Positions 1 to 13,010 of a stretch of DNA of 64,000 nt are shown here, one piece after another. A program made the position numbers and the translations under genes. A model generated the notes under the pieces. It had not been told where the DNA came from, searched no databases, and saw only the letters and a list, made by a program, of their open reading frames with translations. Source of the DNA: Rosa chinensis (lineage: Eukaryota; Streptophyta; Magnoliopsida; Rosales; Rosaceae). The DNA lies in the NCBI RefSeq assembly GCF_002994745.2, contig NC_037088.1:49071897-49135896 (forward strand). The letters are read 5' to 3'. The number at the start of each line of letters is the position of its first letter. Position 1 is the stretch's first letter.

Positions 1-275
1 TCGGGTCGTTGTAGCCCCCACCCGGCGAAAGTCCCGCGCTATTTTTTTTTATTTTTTTTTATTTGGGTTGTTGAAAGAGGAAGAAGGTTTGAGCTTCCGG
101 GGTTTTTTGAACGTTGGGATCTGAGGGCCCGCTGGATAGGGTTTTAATCTGGGTCTGTAAAATTTTATTTTTTTGGAGGGATTTGAGTTTTCTTGGGATT
201 TGGTTTTTTTTTTTTTTCCTTATAAATTTTGGATTTTGGGAGTGAATTGTTATTTTCTGGGGGTGGATTTGGGGG
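1..275 (+). other. 5' leader / upstream region of BRM
   Basis: This stretch precedes the first BRM codon and has no ORF of its own that looks coding. It contains pyrimidine- and T-rich tracts (around 40-60 and 203-217), typical of plant 5' UTRs. The transcription start is not identifiable by eye and may lie outside the window. Confidence 0.5.
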
Positions 276-3200
276 ATGCAATCGGGCGGAGGAGGAGGAG
301 GTGGGCCCGGGCGGAACCCGGGGGTGGGGCCGGCGGGACGGGCAACGTCGAATTCGTCGGCTGCTTCGCCGTCCTCGTCGTCGTCGGCGGTGTCGACGCC
401 GCACTTGGGGTTTGATTCGGTGCAGCAGCATCAGCAACAGCAGCAGCAATTGGGGTCTAGACAGGTGAGAAATTTTGTGGCTTTTGTGGAATTGGAATGT
501 GGGTTGTGGAATTGGGAGTGAGTCTGGAAATGGGTCGGTGGGGATTTTTGGAATTGTTAGGTTTTTGATTTGGGTTGTGGGTTTTCCTAATTGGGAGTGT
601 TCTTGGTTTTTGGGTGGGAGTGAAATGCATTTGTGTGTTGTGGTTTTACTTGCTGGTTACTGCGGTATTTATGGTTAATTAGTGAGTAAAAGCTTTGAGG
701 GATTCGAGGGAGTCAAACTGTCAAAGTAGGCATGTCTTAATGGGAAGTGATTGTAGAAATGGAATTTTAGCTGCTTGACTCTTTACCTGGATATCTGATC
801 TTACTGCCTTAAATTTGTGAGAGCTTAATGACAACAATGTGGGGGACCCCGGCATCTGCTTATGGATTTGTTTTTTTCTAGCTGTCTTACTTCACTCTTG
901 ACATGTGATGTTTAGATTACAGGCAATCATGTGCATTTCTTATCTGTTTCAGTTTTCCCCATTTTGGAGTTCTGGATGAGTTTGATCTGGTAGAGATAAT
1001 GGTGTGATTTCCTAGTGGTTGTGTGATTATCTGAAATAAGATATGCCATTGTTACTTTGCATGAGCCTGTGGATTTTATGGTTATGTTAGTTCCCGTTGG
1101 TCTGGTGCGCTGATAGGATTACATTATCAGTTGCAATCTGATTGGGTTCTGTGAATTTGTTTTAGTCCTTGTTTCAAGGTGAAGATATTGATATCTTGCA
1201 TGCCTTTATTGGTTGGAATTGTTATGCAATATTTTTCTCAAGTCATAAGTTGATTTTTGTATGCAATGATATTGTGACCGAGGTTTTTATGTCTTTTATT
1301 GTTCATGTAGCCGTTGCAACAACAATATTTAAGAAAGCCTGAAGGGAATGAAGCTCTTTTAGCATATCAAGCTGCTGCTTTCCAAGGAGTTTTGAGTGGG
1401 AACAATTTTGTTTCAGCTCCCGGCTCCACTCAAATGCCTCAACAACCTAGGAAGTTCATGGATATGGCTCAACAGCATGGTTCACAGGAGGGGCAGAATA
1501 GGAGTCAAGGTGTTGACCAGCAAGTGCTAAATCCAGTCCATCAAGCTTATCTTCAGTATGCTTTTCAGGCTTCACAGCAGAAGTCTGGTTTGGCAATGCA
1601 ATCTCAGCAGCAACCTAAAATGGGGATGTTGGGGCCTCCATCGGGAAAGGATCAAGACATGCGGTCTGCAAATTTGAAAATGCAGGAATTCAATTCTATG
1701 CAGGCAGCTAGCCAGGCACAAGCATCATCATCAAAAAACTTGTCATCAAAGAACTCAACAGAGCATTTTGCTCGTGGAGAAAAGCAGATGGACCGAGGAC
1801 AGTCACCAGCTTCGGACCAAAGGAGTGAATCTAAGCCTTCAGCCCAGCCAGCAGCTGTAGGACAATTCATGCCTGGAAATCTCATGAGGCCAATGATGGC
1901 TCCACAGCAAAGCATGCAAAATATGCCAAACAACCAGATGGCACTGGCTGCTCAGTTGCAAGCATTTGCACTTGAGCACAATATTGATCTTTCACAACCT
2001 GGAAATGCCAGCTTGATGGCACAGCTGATTCCAATGTTGCAGTCTAGGATGGCTACTCAACAAAAGGCGAATGAGAGCAACATGGGTGTACAATCGTCTT
2101 CTGCTCCGGTTTCAAAGCAGCAGGTTACTTCTCCTCAAGTTGCAAGTGAGAGTTCTCCTCATGCTAATTCATCAAGTGATGTATCTGGGCAGTCAGGCTC
2201 TGCAAAAGCAAAGCAGACAGTTTCACCTAGCCCTTTTGGCTCAGGGTCAAGTAGTGGGATCTTTAACAATAGTAACAACATTCCTATGCAGCAGTTTTCT
2301 GGTCACGGCAGAGAAAACCAGATACCTCCTAGGCAGTCAGCTCCTTTTGTAAATGGAATGGCTCCTACCCATCCCACACACCCATCTACAAACACAAGCC
2401 AAGGTCTCGATCAATCTCTCCATGTAAAAAATTTACCTAACAATCCTGAAACATTGCAAATGCAATACCCTAGGCAGTTAAATCGTTCTTCTCCACAAGC
2501 TGTCGTTCCTAATGATGGGGGTTCGGGCAATCACAGTGTTCAGTCACAAGGTGGACCAGCTCCTCAGGTGCCACAACAACGCCCTGGATTCACCAAACAG
2601 CAGCTGCATGTTCTCAAAGCACAAATACTAGCATTTAGGCGAATCAAGGTACACAGAACTCTGTTTCCCTCCTATTTTCTCATTGCCTTTTACTTATCTA
2701 TTGGGTCTACAGCTTATTTTATTTTTATTTTTATTTCTTTTTATGAAAGTGTGGATGGTTTAATGGAGCATGATGCTTACTCTCATTTCCTATTGCTTGA
2801 TAGAAAGGTGAAGGTACACTCCCTCAGGAACTTCTTCGGGCGATTGCTCCACCACCTCTAGAGCAACAGCTACAGCAGCAAATTCTTCCTGGAGGAAATA
2901 TTCAGGACAAATCTTCTGGGAAGATTGTAGAAGAACATGCTGTGGAGTCCAGTGAAAAAGATTCTCATTCACAGGCTGTGGCATCAGTGAATGGACCGAA
3001 CATTTCAAAACAGGAAGCTCTTACAGGAGATGAGAAGGCAACTGTATCAACAATTAATGTGCATGGAATGCCTGCTGTGCTGAAGGAACCTACTCCTGTG
3101 GTCTCTGTGGGAAAAGAACAACATTCTGCTGTAGCTTCAGTTAAGTCAGACCATGAAGTTGAACGTAGTAACCAAAAAGATTCTGTCAGAAGTGATTTTT

Positions 3201-6200
3201 CTGTAGATAGGGGAAAGTCTGTTGCACCACAAGTTGCTGTATCTGATGCCATGCAACTTAAAAAGCCCGCACAAGCAAGCTCCACACCCCAGCCAAAAGA
3301 TGCAGGCTCTGCCAGAAAGTATCATGGACCACTGTTTGATTTCCCCTTTTTCACTAGGAAACATGACTCCTTTGGTTCAGCAATGATGGTAAACAACAAC
3401 AGCAACAACAGTAATAATAATAATTTAACATTGGCATATGATGTCAAAGACCTTCTTTTTGAGGAAGGTGTGGAAGTTCTTAACAAGAAGAGGACAGAAA
3501 ATATAAAGAAGATTGGTGGTCTCTTGGCGGTAAACTTAGAGAGGAAAAGGATTAGGCCAGATCTTGTTTTGCGGCTGCAAATTGAAGAGAAAAAGCTCCG
3601 ACTTTTGGATTTTCAGGCACGTTTAAGAGATGAAATTGATCAACAGCAGCAAGAGATAATGGCAATGCCTGACAGGCCTTATCGCAAGTTTGTTCGTCTT
3701 TGTGAGCGTCAGCGTATGGAGCTAGCCAGGCAAGTGCAGGCCTCTCAGAAAGCTATGAGAGAGAAGCAACTGAAATCTATTTTCCTGTGGCGTAAAAGGC
3801 TTCTTGAAGCTCACTGGTCCATTCGTGATGCACGAACTGCACGCAACAGGGGAGTTGCCAAATATCATGAGAGAATGTTAAGGGAGTTTTCAAAAAGAAA
3901 GGATGATGATAGAAGCAGAAGGATGGAAGCATTGAAGAATAATGATGTTGAAAGGTACAGGGAAATGTTGCTAGAACAGCAGACTAGTATTACAGGGGAT
4001 GCAGCAGAGAGATATGCTGTTCTTTCATCATTCCTGAGCCAGACAGAGGAATATCTTCATAAGCTTGGGAGTAAAATAACAGCTGCTAAAAATCAGCAGG
4101 AAGTGGAAGAGGCAGCAAATGCTGCTGCAGCTGCTGCACGATTGCAGGTATGCTTTGCTCTCTATCATTTTTCACGGCCTTCATAATGTTTTAAGTTCGG
4201 GTTGCCCTTTTCATATGTTTTTGAACAAAACTCTTTCACATGTGGGTACAAATTTACATTTTCTTGTTATACAAGATACACCCTCTCTTTTTCCATGTTA
4301 TTTATCTGTATTGCAACCTCTGTTTACAAATAGGGTCTGTCCGAGGAAGAAGTTAGGGTGGCAGCTGCTTGTGCTGGAGAGGAAGTATTGATTAGAAATC
4401 GGTTTATAGAAATGAATGCACCAAGAGATAGTTCATCCGTCAACAAGTAAGTAAATTAATTTCTCTGCAAAAATATCCTAGCTTATGTTGAATGAGAGCC
4501 CTTTTATGTATAGTTGTACTTTATTGATATGTTCATTACTATCAATAATTTATTTCTTATTGCCCCCTGTTCCCAGGTATTATAGTCTTGCACATGCTGT
4601 AAATGAAAGGGTCATAAGACAACCATCAATGTTACGGACTGGAACCTTAAGAGACTATCAACTTGTAGGTTTCTAAATCAAAACTGTTACTATTTTGGGT
4701 TTTTGATTTGTATCAACTGGTACTTCTGTTGCAGTTTGGTCTTCTTCTTTTTTTTAAACTATCATGTTATTTTTTTCTTCAACTTCTGCAGGTTGGGCTT
4801 CAATGGATGCTTTCTCTGTATAACAACAAGTTAAATGGAATATTGGCAGATGAAATGGGTCTTGGGAAAACTGTACAGGTGAAATACTTTTTTGTTCCAT
4901 GAATGTCTCCAGACATGAAAAGCTATATCTTGTATTTTAATTGTGATTTGCAAACAAATTTGCGGGTTGATATATTTGGATGTGTCATACAATATGAGGG
5001 TATATGTCTTTGAGTTTACCTGAATGTTCCATCATTTTTCCCATGCAGGTAATGGCATTGATTGCATATTTGATGGAGTTCAAGGGGAACTATGGACCGC
5101 ATCTCATAATTGTTCCAAACGCTGTTTTGGTAAATTGGAAGGTTAGTATATTCTCTGATCCATATGACATTATTCAAGCCTTATCGACATTCCTAACTGA
5201 GGTGCTCTTGCAGAGTGAGTTGCATACTTGGCTTCCATCTGTCTCTTGCATTTATTATGTTGGGAGCAAGGATCAACGATCAAAATTGTTTTCTCAAGTA
5301 AGATTCTGCATTTGCTTGTCTACTTAAATGTTCGGGTTGTATACAAGGGCTAACTTTATTTTTCATATTTGCTATACAGGAGGTTTGTGCCTTGAAGTTT
5401 AATGTCCTTGTGACAACTTATGAGTTCATCATGTATGATCGCTCCAAACTATCAAAAATTGATTGGAAGTATATAATAATTGATGAAGCACAGAGGATGA
5501 AAGACAGGGAATCCGTTCTAGCACGTGATCTTGATAGATATCGTTGCCAACGGCGCTTGCTGTTGACAGGAACACCATTGCAGGTTTGTTATGACACCAT
5601 CTGACACATGGTTACAAAATTATATGGAGACAATTTTATATGGTTGCAATTATGTTCTCTCTATTTGGAAGGACTTAAAATTTATCCTTTTTCAAGCCTT
5701 GTTGAGTCGGCCAACAGGGTAGCATCCTTAGATCTTTTGATCAAATTGTCTGCTTATAATCCCCTAGATGTAGGGATGGGAATCATGGGATCAACTGATA
5801 TTTAGGATTGGAAGTGGCTAAGTTGCTGATTTAATTGCTTAACCAGAACTTGGTGTTGATGAGATTTGTGTGCTTGTTTATCAGTGGCATTAGATTAAAT
5901 TAAGTTTATTTTTTATTCTTATTGATTTTTTTTCCGGAAACGCAGAAAAATGTGAAATATTTGAGTTCCCCCCCCCCGGTTTTGCATATTCTGAGCTGCC
6001 TGATTATTAATTTCTTCCATTCACGTCTGTGTGAATATCTTAATATTATTTATTCTTAAATTAAGCTGAATTGGAGCAACTTTTTAATTGCAGAATGATT
6101 TGAAGGAACTCTGGTCACTTTTAAATCTGCTTCTTCCAGAAGTTTTTGATAATCGCAAAGCATTTCATGACTGGTTTTCTAAACCGTTTCAAAGGGAGGC

Positions 6201-9200
6201 TCCTACACCGGATGCGGATGATGATTGGCTTGAGACTGAGAAAAAGGTTATCATTATCCATCGACTCCATCAAATATTAGAGCCGTTTATGCTCAGGCGG
6301 CGGGTTGAAGATGTCGAAGGCGCACTTCCACCAAAGGTATGCTTTAGTAATTATTCTCGGGGATGATTTCCTTTCCTCCAATTAATTTCTAACACCTTGG
6401 ATTGATTGCAGATCTCCATAGTTTTAAGGTGTAGAATGTCGGCTATTCAAAGTGCTGTATATGATTGGATAAAATCAACAGGCACCATTCGTGTTGATCC
6501 CGAAGACGAGAAGCTAAGGGTCCAAAAAAATCCACTTTATCAGCCCAAGGTGTATAAAACCTTAAATAATAGGTGTATGGAACTTCGAAAAACTTGCAAT
6601 CATCCTCTGCTTAATTACCCATACTTCAATGATTTTTCAAAGGATTTTCTCATAAGATCCTGTGGGAAATTGTGGATCCTGGATAGGATCCTAATTAAAC
6701 TTCAGAGAACAGGGCATCGGGTACTTCTTTTCAGTACCATGACAAAACTCCTTGATATATTGGAGGAATACTTGCAGTGGAGGCGACTTGTGTACAGACG
6801 AATTGATGGAACCACCAGTTTAGAAGATCGTGAATCAGCTATAGTGGATTTCAATAGCCCTGGTTCAGACTGCTTCATCTTCTTGCTTAGTATTCGTGCA
6901 GCTGGTCGGGGTCTTAATCTCCAGTCTGCGGACACTGTTGTCATATATGATCCTGATCCAAACCCTAAAAATGAAGAACAGGCAGTTGCTAGAGCCCACC
7001 GTATTGGACAGAAGAGGGAAGTCAAAGTCATTTATATGGAAGCAGTTGTTGACAAAATCCCTAGCCATCAGAAAGAGGATGAACTAAGAACTGGAGGCAC
7101 TGTTGATTCAGAGGATGACCTTGCTGGTAAGGACCGATATATGGGATCAATTGAGAGCCTCATAAGAAATAATATTCAGCAATACAAGATAGACATGGCT
7201 GATGAGGTTATCAATGCTGGGCGTTTTGACCAGAGAACTACTCATGAAGAGCGACGAATGACTCTGGAAACTTTACTGCATGATGATGAGAGGTATCAAG
7301 AAACTCTCCATGATGTTCCCTCATTGCAGGAGGTAAATCGCATGATTGCTAGAAGTGAAGAAGAAGTTGAATTGTTTGATCAAATGGACGAAGAATATGA
7401 CTGGATTGAGGAGATGACGAGGTATGATCAGGTTCCCAAGTGGCTTCGTACTAGTACAAGAGAAGTAAATACTGTGATTGCTAGTTTATCGAAACGACCA
7501 TCAAAGAACACTTTGTTGGGTGGAAATATTGGTTTGGAGTCGAGTGAAGTGGGTTCTGAGACTGAAAGAAAGAGGGGTCGACCCAAGGGAAAAAAGCATC
7601 TCAGCTATAAGGAAGTAGATGATGAAACTGGAGAATATTCAGAAGCAAGTTCTGATGAGAGAAATGGATATCCCATGCATGAAGAGGAAGGAGAAGTAGG
7701 AGAATTGGAAGATGATGAATATAGTGGTGCTGTTGAGGCAACTCCAGTTGAAGATAAGGAACAAGTGGAAGATGGTCCTGAATGTGATGGTGGGTATGAT
7801 TATCCACCAGCTTCAGAAAGAGTTGGAAATGACCTCATCGTAGAAGAAGCTGGTTCCTCAGGTTCTTCGTCAGACAGTCGGAGATTGATGCAGCCACTTT
7901 CTCCTGTTTCCTCTCAGAAGTTTGGTTCCCTGTCTGCCTTAGATGGTAGGTCAGGATCTATTTCAAAGAGGCTGGTACGTATCTTATCTCTTTGTATTGA
8001 TGCTTTGTAAATATATATCTTTCCCTGTGCTATTTATTCATTTTCAATCTCTTGATACTTTGACAGCCAGATGAAGTAGAGGAAGGGGAGATCGTTGTAT
8101 CTGGAGATTCTCACATGGAACAGGTACAATCTGGAAGTTGGAATCATGACCGTGACGAAGGTGAAGATGAACAGGTTTTGCAGCCCAAGATCAAGAGGAA
8201 GCGTAGTATTAGGATTCGCCCTCGTCATACCATAGAAAGGCCTGAAGAGAAGTCTGGTAGTGAGACACAATCTGTCCAACGGGGAGATTCATCTTTGTTA
8301 CCTTTCCAAGCGGACCATAAATCTCAAGCACATATAAGGGGTGATCCTGAAATGAAAACATATGGAGAATCCAGTGCTTTGAAGCATGACCAAAGTGATT
8401 CATCCTCAAAAAGTCGACGAAATTTGCCTACAAGGAGAGCTGCTAGTGCATCAAAATTGCACCCTTCAGCCAAATCTGGCAGATTGAATAACATTTCTGA
8501 TCCTGCAGATGCTGCTGATCACTACAGAGAAAATTGGGAAGGGAAAGTTGGGAATACAAGTGGGACTTCAGGTTATGTTACAAAAATGCCTGACATCATA
8601 CAGAGAAGGGTATGTACTGTTAATTTGTCTGTATTTTGCTGTGTACGTTTCTGAGGTCACAGATGAATCAAACTATGTCCTTATCTGCTGCTAATCACTG
8701 CATGCACATGCGCACAATTATGTCATTTTTTCTGCTAACTGTTTTATTCCATATTCCTGGAAGCACAATTTTAATATTTATATTTCAAGATGGTGTATGT
8801 GATTGACTTTCCTGGAATGAGACTTGCTTGGACCCTTCCCCCCCCCTTTTTATGTTTTTTCTTCTTCTGTAAGTAGCGATCCTCTCTGAACTAAACTATG
8901 GTTTTTATGCATGCAGTGCAAGAATGTTATTAGCAAGCTCCAGAGGAGAATTGATAAGGAAGGTCCTCAAATAGTACCTTTACTCACAGATTTGTGGAAG
9001 CGGATTGAAAATTCTGGTTACACAAGTGGATCGGCAAATAACATCTTGGATTTACGAAAAATTGATCAGCGCATAGAGCGGTTAGAGTATAGTGGAGTCA
9101 TGGAGCTCGTGTTTGATGTCCAGTCTATGTTGAAAAGTTCAATGCAATATTATGGGTTCTCGCATGAGGTACGGTGGCTCAAAGTTTAATTCTTCCTGTC

Positions 9201-10252
9201 TCATTGACTCTACTATGCATTATTGCATTTGCATCCTCTTTTTGTTTTTAAAGTCTCATTAGCAAAGCGGTGCGCAGAGTCGTGCAAAATTCATTCGTGC
9301 ATCACTTACCATCATTAGTATTAATCTGGCATGTTTCTTTGGGAAAAGCAGTTATATGAGTATATTTTAGTCTCTTGTATCAACCCACATTATTGTTTTG
9401 CACTCGAAAAAAAATATTGGATCTGTTTGAGTATGACATAAAATCTGTGGGTAATAAATGCCAGTAACTTTGGTTAAAGTTTCAATGCATTTTTTTTTTC
9501 AGTTTAATTTACTTTTAATAGATGACCTCATGTATTGTGGGTGCCAGTGGTCCAATATAATGACCTGAGAGCCTTTGTGTAACTATAATGCACAGGTACG
9601 AACTGAAGCGAGGAAAGTACATGATCTTTTCTTTGATATCTTGAAAATTGCCTTTGCTGACACTGACTTTCGAGAAGCCAGAAGTGCACTCTCTTTTACC
9701 AGCCCAGTTGTGGCCACCAATGCTCTATCCCCAAGACCAGGTGTTGGACAAAGCAAGAGACACAAATCGATAAATGAGGTGGAACCTGACCCCAGTCCTC
9801 TACAGAAGCCACTACGGGGACCTATTATCAGTAGCGAAGAAACAAGGGTAAGAAGCCATATGCCTCAGAAGGAATCAAGACTTGGGAGTGGTAGTGGTAA
9901 TAGTCGGGAGCACTATCAGCCAGAGGATTCTCCATTGCTTGCTCATCCAGGAGATCTGGTTATCTGCAAGAAGAAGAGAAAAGACAGGGAAAAGACTGGG
10001 GTAAAGACTAGGAATGGACCAGCTGGCCCTGTTTCACCCCCTAGCATGGGTCGCAGTATTAGAAGTCCTGGGCCAAATTCAGTCCCAAGGGAGACAAGAT
10101 CAACCCAACAGGCATCACATTCACAAGGGTGGGCCAACCAGCCTTCGCAGCCTGCTCAGCCCGCAAACAGGGGTACAGGGTCCGTTGGTTGGGCAAATCC
10201 AGTAAAGAGGTTAAGGACGGATTCTGGAAAGAGAAGGCCAAGCCACTTATGA
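276..10252 (+). CDS. BRM: BRAHMA (BRM) SWI/SNF chromatin-remodelling ATPase, 14 exons
   Basis: Nuclear SNF2-family ATPase that remodels nucleosomes in plant BAF-type SWI/SNF complexes. Coding exons by splice consensus: 276-464, 1311-2648, 2804-4147, 4334-4446, 4577-4664, 4792-4878, 5049-5141, 5214-5297, 5380-5583, 6094-6336, 6412-7974, 8067-8609, 8917-9168, 9596-10252. They join in frame to about 2265 residues (Arabidopsis BRM is near 2190). Domains in order: Gly/Ser/Gln-rich N-terminus; QLQ domain near residues 489-530 ([19 protein letters not shown]); HSA domain near 833-905; Walker A DEMGLGKT near 1044; DEAQ box near 1147; helicase C with RAHRIGQ near 1455; AT-hook-like [10 protein letters not shown] near 1649; bromodomain-like C-terminus from about 1963. 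The start is the first ATG, followed by a poly-Gly run typical of plant BRM. The ARID-ELM2 gene at 30.8-33.5 kb is the other chromatin-related gene nearby. I see no break in the frame. Transcript data could move small exon edges. Confidence 0.96.
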
Positions 10253-11040
10253 TTTTATGTGCTGGGAGAAGTGGTCACTTTTTTTCTTTTTCTATCTGTT
10301 CATAATTTTAGTGGCATAAAGTGCAATTAGCCATACTTTTCATACAGTGTAGGTCTTCAATTACAACCAGCTTTTCCTATGAAATTGGTAGCTACTAGTA
10401 TCTGTGCCTCACAGGTCTTACCCTCTACGCATTAGAGGGGACCTTTGTATAGTATACATTCACCAAATACCAATGTTGTAGATTTTGGTCTCTAATGCTA
10501 TTCATTCTCTTACATGATTGCTGGTTTCTCATTCCACTCATTTGGAGAATTCAATAGTTTTGGTTAATTTTTGGCAGGGTTCTATCAACCATGATCCATT
10601 TCAATACGATACTTCAGCACATGGAAAAGGATGTTCTGTCTCGAAAGGTTTTTTAAATAAGAGAGAATCACTCCTCTCTACCCTTCTTTCCTTGCGTTGA
10701 TGCCTGTTCTCTACTAAATGTAGACAAATAGTCATGAACTTTGTTCTGGAAAAAACTGATTTTTGTTATGATTGTAGAGGACTAGTGGTTCGGTGCTAAT
10801 CTTTGTGAGATCACAGAACTTTTGGAAAGAGAATAGATTTCAGGGTTACAGCATTCATTTCAAAAGGGGGAATGAAATTCACTCATCTTACGATCCACAT
10901 TATGTTTTTTATTTATTTTTAGTCACACTGTTTCTTTTTTTAATATCTTAAATTGTTCTTTGTGAAAACAAAAATTTGTGAACGAGTTTTATTTTAGAAG
11001 AGGAAAGAAGAAATATGAATTGCAAATTTAGGAAGACAAT
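10253..11040 (+). other. BRM 3' UTR and downstream flank
   Basis: AT-rich non-coding sequence directly after the BRM stop. The first few hundred bases are presumably 3' UTR; a cleavage site cannot be fixed by eye. No gene or clear repeat recognised in the rest. Confidence 0.5.
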
Positions 11041-11086
11041 GATACCCAGGTTATCTAGCCCGACCCAACATATGTACCTGCGTCCC

Positions 11087-11166
11087 ACGCTTGCGCAGCC
11101 CACCTAGTGCCCCGCGCCTGCGCAGCCCACCCAGTGCCCCGCGCCTGCGCAGCCCACCCGTGCCCA
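11087..11166. repeat. 27-bp GC-rich tandem repeat, three units
   Basis: The core TGCGCAGCCCACC recurs at 11092, 11119 and 11146, an exact 27-bp period, in an otherwise AT-rich flank. Units one and two end in AGTGCCC; the third lacks one base there. The block is GC-rich with several CpG sites. Confidence 0.85.
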
Positions 11167-11542
11167 AGATGATTGGAGAGTTGGGAGGAAGAAGAAAATG
11201 AAGAGAGTTTCAGGAAGAAGAAGAAATCTGGTGAAAGGACGAGAATACCCCTCAAAGTTTGACAATTGACCAACTCCGTAACGGCCAACAGTGTTCTAGG
11301 TACTAAAGTTGGGTCGGGGTCCGAACTTCAGGTATTAAAGTGATAGTTTTGGAAACTTGGGTACAGAAATTCGGAGTCGACCATAATTTGGGTACTGTTT
11401 GTATTTTTTACCCATTTAGGAATGTAAATTTCATTCTTTTTTTATAAAGTACATGATATAAAAAGTTGAAGGACAAAGATGAGGACCATCCGAAGTATTT
11501 AGGAAGATTCACCTTGGTTGAAGGAAACAAGTACACACTTTC

Positions 11543-11613
11543 GGCAACAAATTATTCGTCGGCGGTATTCTCTGAACTTTTGGCAACAAATTATTCGTCG
11601 GCGGTATTCGTCG
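11543..11613. repeat. 39-bp tandem duplication next to a transposon end
   Basis: GGCAACAAATTATTCGTCGG begins at 11543 and again at 11582, a period of 39 bp. The second copy runs straight into the left inverted repeat of the adjoining element at 11615. Confidence 0.8.
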
Positions 11614-11614
11614 G

Positions 11615-12991
11615 GGAAAATGGTCCATACGGTACCTGAACTTTTCCTCCTTATAACTTTTGGTACTTGAACTTCAAAAAATATCAATTCGGTACCTGAG
11701 GTTCTTTGCCCGACCAAAAATTGGTACGTATGGCCGTTAGCTCCGTTACGGAACTTGCTATCTGACAATTTTCTAAGGGTATTTTTGTCAGTTTATGTCT
11801 TCATTCTCCCTAATCCCAGCCATGTCCCTAATGTTAATAGATTTATGGTAGTGATCATGTAAACCTCTGCACCCGGGTTGCACCAAATCACTCCCCCCTC
11901 CTCCTCCTCCTCCACCACCACCACCACCGCGGCTGCCATTAGATCACCTATGGCCGCCACCACCCCCGCACACTCCCTCTCTTTCTCTTCCATAAGCTTC
12001 TCCAGGAGTCAATGATCATTCAAAGTGACAAAAAGCAAACAGAAAGGAAGAAAGACAAAGACCCAGATCATTCAAAGTGCCATGTTGAATCAAAATCCCT
12101 CAAACAATAACAAAACCAACAAGATACAATTTCACCTTTTGCAACCAAAAAACCAGTTTCTTGAATCAAAATCCCTCAATTCTTGCATAACCTTGATCAA
12201 GACTTGTGCTTTTTCAACAAAATATAGGAACCATTTCTTCATTACTATTGCTACAGAACAAAGGATGATTATGACAACAAAAGAAGAAGAATCAAGCTTC
12301 AATCCCGACACCAGCCAGTCTCCGCTGTCAATTTTGAAGACGACGACGAGGATCAACATCTCCATTACCGCCATTGCCCTCTACCTCACCATCTCCATCC
12401 TCCTCCACCTCCTCTGCTGCCCGAGTCGACCCGTCCCTCTCGGACCTATCCCCGCCCTCCTCATGACCCTCCTCTCCCTCACCATCTTCGTCTGCATCAA
12501 CCTCTTCCGCTGGTTCTTGCGGCGCTCCAAAACCCATGAAATTGATGGTGAGATTCAAATAGATTGGGATAGAGAAATGAGAGGGGAATCAAGGACTACA
12601 AGATCGGAGGAAATTGAAAGGAGTGATGCATTTGGAAGGGAAGAAAATTGAAACTAAAACATTGGGTTTCTGTTTGTATTTACTTGCTTTATTTTGATAG
12701 AGCTTCTGGTAGTGCAACTGAAGAAGAAGAAGAAGGGGAGAGAGAGGGGGGAGACATGGAGAGAGAGAGAGGAAAAAATGTTAAGAGAAAAAATAATAAT
12801 AATTAAGATATGAATGGACAAAAGTGCCTTTCTAAGATTGCCAGCTGGCAAGCTCCGTAACGGAGCTAACGGCCATATGTACCAATCTTCAGTAGGGCAA
12901 AGAACCTCAGGTACCGAATTGATATTTTTTGAAGTTCAGGTACCAAAAGTTATAAAGAGGAAAAATTTAGGTACTGTATGGACCATTTTCC
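11615..12991. mobile_element. Mutator-like element with long terminal inverted repeats
   Basis: The left end (GGAAAATGGTCCATACGGTA onward, 11615 to about 11775) reappears inverted at the right end (about 12838-12991, finishing in GGACCATTTTCC) with scattered mismatches. That gives inverted repeats of about 150 bp around a 1.4-kb element, the architecture of Mutator-like elements. The interior shows no transposase but holds a GC-rich ORF with two predicted membrane spans (12265-12651). The 9-bp flanks (11606-11614 and 12992-13000) do not match, so either the target duplication has decayed or the ends are slightly off. Confidence 0.7.
12265..12651 (+). CDS. Small two-transmembrane-span ORF inside the Mutator-like element
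   Basis: I do not recognise this family. From the ATG at 12265 it encodes 128 residues (the frame is open back to an ATG at 12025, giving 208). It has an acidic/Ser N-terminus, a hydrophobic span (about residues 32-53, ISITAIALYLTISILLHLL), a short CPSRPVPLGP loop, a second span (about 63-83), a basic RRS stretch and a charged tail. Codon third positions in the middle part are markedly C-rich, unlike the AT-rich surroundings, as expected for captured coding sequence. It lies wholly between the inverted repeats of the 11615-12991 element. It may be a transduplicated host fragment, a real small membrane protein, or a chance ORF. The antisense acidic ORF over 12328-12558 is a shadow of it. Confidence 0.35.
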   Translation: MIMTTKEEESSFNPDTSQSPLSILKTTTRINISITAIALYLTISILLHLLCCPSRPVPLGPIPALLMTLLSLTIFVCINLFRWFLRRSKTHEIDGEIQIDWDREMRGESRTTRSEEIERSDAFGREEN

Positions 12992-13010
12992 ATCTCCGAT
13001 ATAAATAATA

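Noticed and set aside
12328..12558. Acidic minus-strand ORF rich in Glu/Gly/Asp
   Set aside because: Mirror image of the C-rich two-span ORF on the plus strand; no start context or domain.
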